Shown in pieces: positions 59,276-64,000 of a stretch of 64,000 bases of DNA. The notes below the pieces were generated by a model. It was not told where the DNA came from and made no database searches. It saw only the letters and a list, made by a program, of their open reading frames with translations. A program made the translations under genes and the position numbers. The stretch's first letter is position 1. Every line of letters starts with the position of its first letter. The DNA comes from Streptomyces sp. NBC_00224 (GTDB lineage: Bacteria; Actinomycetota; Actinomycetes; Streptomycetales; Streptomycetaceae). The stretch lies in NCBI RefSeq assembly GCF_041435195.1, contig NZ_CP108106.1, forward strand, positions 7,577,001 through 7,641,000, in the 5' to 3' direction.

Positions 59276-59299
59276 GAACCTGACATTGATGTCAACTCC
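59276..59299. promoter_or_regulatory. MerR-type operator 2 (short-chain dehydrogenase)
   Basis: GAACCTGACATTGATGTCAA is identical to the ene-reductase operator. It lies in a promoter with TTGAAC and TAGCAT spaced 20 bp, 45 bp before ATG 59344. Confidence 0.75.
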
Positions 59300-59343
59300 T
59301 AGCATCCCGGCATCACGAGCACATCGTCCAAGGAGGAACAGCG

Positions 59344-60084
59344 ATGAGTGACCTGACCGGCAAGGTGGCGTTGGTGACGGGCGGCAGCCGCGGAATCGGC
59401 GCGGCGATAGCAAGGCGGCTGGCTGAGGCGGGGGCGGAGGTTGCGCTGACCTACGTCCAGGCAGCGGACGAGGCACGTGCGGTCGCCAAGGAGATCGAGG
59501 CCAATGGCGGCAGGGCCACGGCCATTCAGGCCGACCTGACCCATCCGACGGCTGCGGCGGAGGCCGTGGAGCAGACGGTACGGGAGTTGGGCCGCATCGA
59601 CATTCTCGTCAACAACGCGGGCTTCCTCACCTACGGCCCGCTGGACGAGGTGTCCGTTGGCGAACTGGACCGGGTGCTCGCCGTGGACGTGCGGTCGGTG
59701 TTCCTGGCCGCCCAGGCCGCGGCCCGGCACATGGGCGACGGCGGCCGGATCATCAGCATCGGGTCGTGCTTCAACGGGCGCGTTCCCGGCCCGAACTTCG
59801 TCCTCCAGGCCATGGCCAAATCCGCGCTCATCGGGCTGACCAGGGGACTCGCCCGGGAGCTGGGGCCGCGCGGGATCACCGCCACGATCGTGGATCCGGG
59901 CCCGATCGACACCGACATGAACCCGGCTGACGGTGAGACCGCCGATTTCCAGCGTTCTCTCACTGCCCTGGGGCGGTACGGCAATGCCGAGGACATCGCA
60001 GCCGCAGTGGCCTACCTGGCGGGCCCCGGCGGCCGCTACGTCACCGGCACCACCCTCGCCGTAGACGGCGGATACACCACCTGA
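59344..60084 (+). CDS. short-chain dehydrogenase/reductase with altered active site
   Basis: A 246-aa SDR. The cofactor motif is VALVTGGSRGIGAAIARRLA, then NNAGFLTYGPLD, SIGSCFNGRVPGPN with the catalytic Ser, and the C-terminal VTGTTLAVDGGYTT. The catalytic YxxxK should fall in FVLQAMAKSALIG, but the Tyr position is Gln, so the usual proton donor is lacking. It may have changed chemistry or bind ligand only. GGAGGA precedes ATG 59344. Controlled by the shared MerR-type operator. Confidence 0.9.
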   Translation: MSDLTGKVALVTGGSRGIGAAIARRLAEAGAEVALTYVQAADEARAVAKEIEANGGRATAIQADLTHPTAAAEAVEQTVRELGRIDILVNNAGFLTYGPLDEVSVGELDRVLAVDVRSVFLAAQAAARHMGDGGRIISIGSCFNGRVPGPNFVLQAMAKSALIGLTRGLARELGPRGITATIVDPGPIDTDMNPADGETADFQRSLTALGRYGNAEDIAAAVAYLAGPGGRYVTGTTLAVDGGYTT

Positions 60085-60199
60085 CAGCGAGCCGTACCCG
60101 TCCACTCTCGGCCGGGCCGGCCGAGAGTGGACGCTTTACTCCCTCTTTTCCATCACGGCCGTGGTCGGTCAGCGGATGCGCGAACCCGCGGGCCCCGCC

Positions 60200-60853
60200 T
60201 CACTTCCGCCAGAACAAGTGATGCATCACCCCACCCGGACTCGGCACCACCTCCAGATGGAAGCGGTCCCGCAACTCATCCGGTGACTCCCACAGCCGGA
60301 TCCCCGCCCCCAACCGCACCTGCGGCGACACCGCCACATGCATCGTGTCGACCAAGCCCGCCTCCAGGAACTCCCGGATCGTCGTGACTCCGCCGCCCAG
60401 CCGTACGTCCTTGCCGTGCGCCGCCTCCCGCGCTTGGGCGAGCACCGTTGCCGGATCACCGTCCACGAAGTGGAACGTGGTGTCCGAGAGCGTGAACGAT
60501 GGCCGTTTGTGGTGCGTCATCACGAACACCGGCGTGTGGAACGGCGGCTCGTCACCCCACCAGCCCTGCCACTCCTCGTCCTGCCACGGCCCCCGAAGCG
60601 GCCCGAACTTGTTCCGGCCCATGATCTCCGCACCGATGTTGTGCGCGAAGTCCCGCGTGAAGTAGTCGTCCAGGCCACGGCTGCCCCCGGGATCGGTACG
60701 CATCGGCCAGCTCGCCGTCGCACCCGCCCAGGTGAACAACTCGCCCGGATTGGGAAGGCCGAACGGGCTCTCCAGGCTCTGGTCCTCGGCGGCACCCGCG
60801 CCGATACCGTCGCTCGAAACGTTGAAGTTCTGCACCCTCAGTAGCTGAGTCAT
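60200..60853 (-). CDS. dihydrofolate reductase-like (RibD C-terminal) protein
   Basis: A 217-aa protein of the RibD-C/DHFR-like family: VQNFNVSSDGIGAGAAEDQS, HNIGAEIMGRNKFGPLRGPW, PVFVMTHHKRPSF, and the nucleotide loop KDVRLGGGVTTIREFLEAGL. Such proteins are NADPH-dependent reductases of uncertain substrate. ATG 60853. It is divergent from the broken SDR gene. Confidence 0.92.
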   Translation of the reverse strand: MTQLLRVQNFNVSSDGIGAGAAEDQSLESPFGLPNPGELFTWAGATASWPMRTDPGGSRGLDDYFTRDFAHNIGAEIMGRNKFGPLRGPWQDEEWQGWWGDEPPFHTPVFVMTHHKRPSFTLSDTTFHFVDGDPATVLAQAREAAHGKDVRLGGGVTTIREFLEAGLVDTMHVAVSPQVRLGAGIRLWESPDELRDRFHLEVVPSPGGVMHHLFWRK

Positions 60854-60994
60854 TTGTTCCCTCCTGCTGTTGACGACACCGGTGTGACTGCTCGGGCCGC
60901 GCAAACTCATCGGCGCGGCGGTCACCAGTCACAACGGGCGGGCACGGCGGCCAGGGCAGGCAGCGTGCTGCCATGCACTTCCTCGCCACGACTT

Positions 60995-61018
60995 GAACCT
61001 GACATCTGTGTCGACTCC
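60995..61018. promoter_or_regulatory. MerR-type operator 3 (before the dead dehydrogenase)
   Basis: GAACCTGACATCTGTGTCGA keeps the left half and a degraded right half of the operator seen at 57390 and 59276. About 50 bp around it align with operator 2. Confidence 0.65.
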
Positions 61019-61095
61019 TACGCTCCGGCATCGCAAGCCCGATCCGTACGCGCACGTACACGCACGACCAAGCTCGCACACGGAGGAGCACCAAA

Positions 61096-61843
61096 ATGAG
61101 AGACCCGACCGACAGAGTCGCCCTCATCACCGGCACAGCCGCGGCATCGGCGCCGCGATAGCAAAGCGCCTGGCCCGCGCGGGCTTTGTGGTCGCGCTCA
61201 CCTAATACAGGCACACGACCAAGCCCGCGCCGTCGCCAAGGACATCGAGGCCGACGGCGGCCGGGCCCTCGTCATCCACGCCGATCTCACCCAGCCGACC
61301 GCCGCCGCCAACTGCCGCCGCCGACGCCGTGGACCTGACGTACGCGAGCTCGGGCGCATCGACATCCTTGTCAACAACGCCGGCTTCCTCAACTGCGGCT
61401 CACTCCACGACGTGGCCGTCGACGAACTGGACCGAGTGCTTGCCGTCGACGTCCGGTCCGTGTTCCTCGCCGCGCAGGCCGCCGCCCGGCACATGAGCGA
61501 CGGCGGGCGGATCATCAGCATCGGTCGTGCTTCAACGCATGCGTCCCCGGCTCGAACTTCGTCCTCCAGGCCATGGCCGAGACCGCGCTCGTTGTGCTGA
61601 CCAAGGGACTGCCGGGGAGCTGCGGCCGCGCGGGATCGCCGCCACCAGCGTGGACCCGGGCCCGATCGACGCTGACATGAACCCGCCGCCGGGGAGACCG
61701 CCAACTTCCAGTGTTCTCTCACCGCCCTGGGCAGCTACGGCAACGCCGAGGACATCGCCGCCGCCGTGGCCTAGCTGGCGAGCCCCCGGCGGCCGCTACC
61801 TCACCGGACCGACCTCGCCGTGGACGGCGGATACACCGCCTGA
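61096..61843 (+). pseudogene. short-chain dehydrogenase pseudogene
   Basis: It starts MRDPTDRVALITGTAAASAP, where one base is already lost relative to the TGGSRGIG loop. It then follows the neighbouring SDR (59344) through LVNNAGFLNCGSLHDVAVDE, RSVFLAAQAAARHMSDGGRI and VDPGPIDADMNPP to the end YTA-stop, but in changing frames and with an in-frame TAG near 61771. At least four frameshifts are visible. It even keeps the LQAMA active-site variant. A recent duplicate that died. Confidence 0.9.
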
Positions 61844-61851
61844 TGGTCCAC

Positions 61852-62283
61852 TCACGCCCTGCCCCGTCGTAGCGTGCCCGCGCCCGTGAGGAGCTCGACG
61901 GTTTCCGGGTGAGGGCCATGGAGTGCCCACTGCAGTGGCGACCAACCCGTGCCGTCATCCTCCCGAAGGTTCGGATCCGCGCCGTACGCCAGCAATACGC
62001 GCACCGTCTCCGTATGCCCCCAGCACGCCGCCGCGCACAACGGCGTGCCCTCCGCCCCCACACCACTGCTCTCGATGTTGGGAGCAGCCCCGGCCGTCAG
62101 CAGCAGGCGGGCGATCTCCGCCTTCCCGTTCACCGCCGCCTCGTAGAGAGGCGTGGTGCCCTCCCTGGCCGGGCGTCCCGGGTCCGCCCCAGCCCTTAGA
62201 ACCGCCCTGACACGGACCGCGTCACCCACCACAATCGCTGCGAGGAGACGATGGGAGAGCTTCCTCTGCTGCCGCCGGTTCAT
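61852..62283 (-). CDS. ankyrin repeat protein
   Basis: A 143-aa protein with three to four ankyrin repeats: GDAVRVRAVLRAGADPGRPA, GTTPLYEAAVNGKAEIARLL, GTPLCAAACWGHTETVRVLL and GWSPLQWALHGPHPETVELL. It is a cytoplasmic protein-binding module; the partner is unknown. Confidence 0.92.
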   Translation of the reverse strand: MNRRQQRKLSHRLLAAIVVGDAVRVRAVLRAGADPGRPAREGTTPLYEAAVNGKAEIARLLLTAGAAPNIESSGVGAEGTPLCAAACWGHTETVRVLLAYGADPNLREDDGTGWSPLQWALHGPHPETVELLTGAGTLRRGRA

Positions 62284-62544
62284 GACCGCCGAGGCTAGTG
62301 AGCGGGCGCGCGGTCGGGCCAGTCATTTCTGCTCCTCGGTGCCCTTGACCAGCAACGTCGCCGCCGACCATCGGGTCGCAGCCCCCGCCCGACGCCCCCT
62401 CAGGACCACCCCGCGATCCTCGACGGCCTCATCGCGGACACCGGCCTGCCCCTCTTCTCCAGCCACGCCCTGATCTCACGATTCGGGGCCAGGGGACCGG
62501 CCCGCAGCACGAGCTGTCGCTCCCGTCCCCGACATCGTCGCCGC

Positions 62545-62847
62545 TCAAGCCACCGGTTCGGCCTCCACCTCGATCGCCTGCGCTGGCCCCGCCCTGAACG
62601 CCGGGCTGGCGGCGTCGGCGGCAACCATGTGCACAGTGACATCGTGGGCCGCCAACGCATCCCGCGACGCCCAAAGCTCGACGAGAACGAACCGATCCGG
62701 ATCGTCGACCACCCGGTGCAGGTCGTACTGCAAGCACCCCTGCTCAGCCCGCACGATCGGGGCGAGTCGCTCAAAGGCATCGACCTGCTCCTGGCCGCGG
62801 CCCGGAAGGGTGGTGATCAGTATGTGAAGTCGAACAGGCTGTGACAT
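62545..62847 (-). CDS. antibiotic biosynthesis monooxygenase-like (ABM) protein
   Basis: A 100-aa dimeric alpha+beta barrel protein: GQEQVDAFERLAPIVRAEQG, then CLQYDLHRVVDDPDRFVLVE and WASRDALAAHDVTVHM. It is similar to YgiN/ABM quinol monooxygenases. No partner gene adjoins it. Confidence 0.88.
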   Translation of the reverse strand: MSQPVRLHILITTLPGRGQEQVDAFERLAPIVRAEQGCLQYDLHRVVDDPDRFVLVELWASRDALAAHDVTVHMVAADAASPAFRAGPAQAIEVEAEPVA

Positions 62848-63356
62848 GCGTGCGAGCGTAGATCAACAGGCACGGCAGGAGAACCGGGGTCTCAGCAGGC
62901 AGATAGCAGCGGCACAACCCGCCCCATGCCCAGCTGACATCAACCCGGTCTGCTCAGCAGTGATAACAGCTCAAATGACGTTCCCGCCGGGGGCCTCCGC
63001 GCACTCGGCGGTTTCGCACGTGCCCCGCCATCACCACATCCCGGTACGCCCCCAGCGCCCTCGTGGCCGCCCGCGCCTTGGTGACGACCTCCACAGGAGC
63101 GACGAGTTCCACTCGTACTGGCGCGCGTACGCCGCATCGTCCTGGATCGCGGGCCTGGCCCGCTCAGCCCGTGCCTCCGGCGCGAGCGCGAGAGGACGGC
63201 TTGCCAGCGATATCGCGCAACCAGCGGGTTCGAGGGGAATCTGAAGAGTGCTCTCGCCGGAGCCCGCTGGAGGGGGGCTCTGGCCAGGGGGGCATGCGGG
63301 TTCGACGTCGGCGCGTGCGGCACGATGGGGCTTTCGAACGGTGGAGGGGCGTCGGA
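62848..63356. other. 509-bp region without a recognisable gene
   Basis: Open frames exist on both strands but none has domain similarity or a good start. The end (63330-63356) carries the ribosome-site region GGAGGGG of the next gene. Confidence 0.35.
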
Positions 63357-63824
63357 ATGGGTTATGAACTGCAGGCAGTCATTGCCAAAGGTGAGGTGCT
63401 CCGTGGCGCCTCACGGGACTTGCCTGCCGCTCGGGTGGTCTCTCTCGGCCAGGGCCTGGCGCTGATGCCGATGACGGCCCAGCTCTTCGATGCTGCGACG
63501 GACGGCACCGAGGGCTCTTTGGGGTTCTGGCGGCTCCCGGGAGGGTTCGACAAGCGGCTTGCGGGCTGGTCAGCCGCCGGAGTGGTGGCCTACGTGGAAG
63601 CCGAGTACTTCGGCGGTGTCGGCGAGCAACGCGCTGCCGTCTGGGCTGAGGGGGCCGTCGTACTCGGACCGCTCCACGTACCGGAGGATCAGCCCTTCGG
63701 ATCCGCCGGCAACCCGATCTCGCAGGCTCTCCGGAGGCTGGGGGTGGTGGCAGGTGCGGCCACGGACGAGTTCGCAGCCGTGGGGCTGCATCGCCATCGG
63801 CGCAGCGAGGACTGGATCGCTTAG
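63357..63824 (+). CDS. conserved hypothetical protein
   Basis: A 155-aa cytoplasmic protein: MGYELQAVIAKGEVLRGASR, ARVVSLGQGLALMPMTAQLF, AAGVVAYVEAEYFGGVGEQR and the end GLHRHRRSEDWIA. It looks like a family frequent in streptomycetes without assigned function. GGAGGGG lies 8-14 nt before ATG 63357. The last 176 bp of the window hold nothing recognisable. Confidence 0.7.
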   Translation: MGYELQAVIAKGEVLRGASRDLPAARVVSLGQGLALMPMTAQLFDAATDGTEGSLGFWRLPGGFDKRLAGWSAAGVVAYVEAEYFGGVGEQRAAVWAEGAVVLGPLHVPEDQPFGSAGNPISQALRRLGVVAGAATDEFAAVGLHRHRRSEDWIA

Positions 63825-64000
63825 GCTGCGGCATCCGGATTCCGGATTCCTGCAGCGATGGGCAGGATGCTCGATCCGCTCGCGGAATCTGCCCCTAACC
63901 GTGAGAACTCGATGGCCGGAGGGTGAGGATAGGGAAGGCCTCCCCGTGAACACCGCCGCCTCCCGACTTCCGCCTCCCCGGCCGCCGCACCCTCCCGTCG

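Overview
This is a window from a Streptomyces (or very close actinomycete) chromosome. The DNA is GC-rich with strong third-position GC, and it carries lineage markers: two SsgA-like (SALP) sporulation proteins, WXG100/type VII substrates, a DUF5753-type XRE regulator, CGNR, ANTAR and DUF1206 proteins, and an ECF41 sigma factor. I see no rRNA, tRNA, CRISPR array, replication origin or integrase.

Layout. 1-7.8 kb is housekeeping-like: thioredoxin (cut by the window edge), a flavin disulfide oxidoreductase, a nuclease-like protein, DUF1990, an acetyltransferase, an M4 protease, CorA, a TPR protein and pirin. 7.8-19.6 kb looks like an inserted accessory block. It lies between intact pirin and a diverged 54-codon copy of the pirin tail, and an 18-bp motif recurs near both junctions. 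Inside, a same-strand series reads sensor kinase, response regulator, TasA/camelysin-like surface protein, (IS630 insertion), SipW-type signal peptidase, small SipW-type secreted protein, SALP, SPFH membrane protein, NlpC/P60 hydrolase. A second, divergent gene fuses a SALP domain to an RsbW-type ATPase. A GntR regulator and a FUSC-type transporter complete the block. I read it as a possible machinery for a secreted fibre or envelope layer tied to cell-division control; this is inference.

20-25 kb has an ice-binding-fold secreted protein followed by a DUF5819/HTTM (SdpA/SdpB-like) pair and an XRE regulator. 25-30.6 kb carries a duplicated acetyltransferase/ANTAR set around DUF1206 and a PAP2-lipid kinase fusion whose PAP2 half is degraded. 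30.7-40.6 kb holds small regulated modules: hydrolase/MarR; a thioesterase behind an apparently orphaned cobalamin riboswitch; 3-hydroxyacyl-CoA dehydrogenase and isocitrate lyase with a RamB/ScfR-type regulator; a 187-bp MITE-like element; Crp-like and STAS proteins; and TetR/WrbA with three related operators.

40.7-45.2 kb is a type VII polymorphic toxin cassette: two WXG100 proteins, a 559-aa protein with a C-terminal RNase A-like toxin domain, an orphan truncated toxin tail, a CdiI-type immunity protein and DUF6183. 45.3-55.9 kb has a PucR-type regulator, an esterase, VOC and FMN-reductase enzymes, a PE_PGRS-like glycine-rich secreted protein, an ECF41/carboxymuconolactone decarboxylase pair with a recognisable ECF41 promoter, and a ricin-lectin/CAP protein. 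56.2-61.8 kb holds redox genes (ene-reductase, short-chain dehydrogenase and a dead copy) that share one MerR-type operator, next to a broken merR. The remainder is small conserved genes and apparently decayed sequence.
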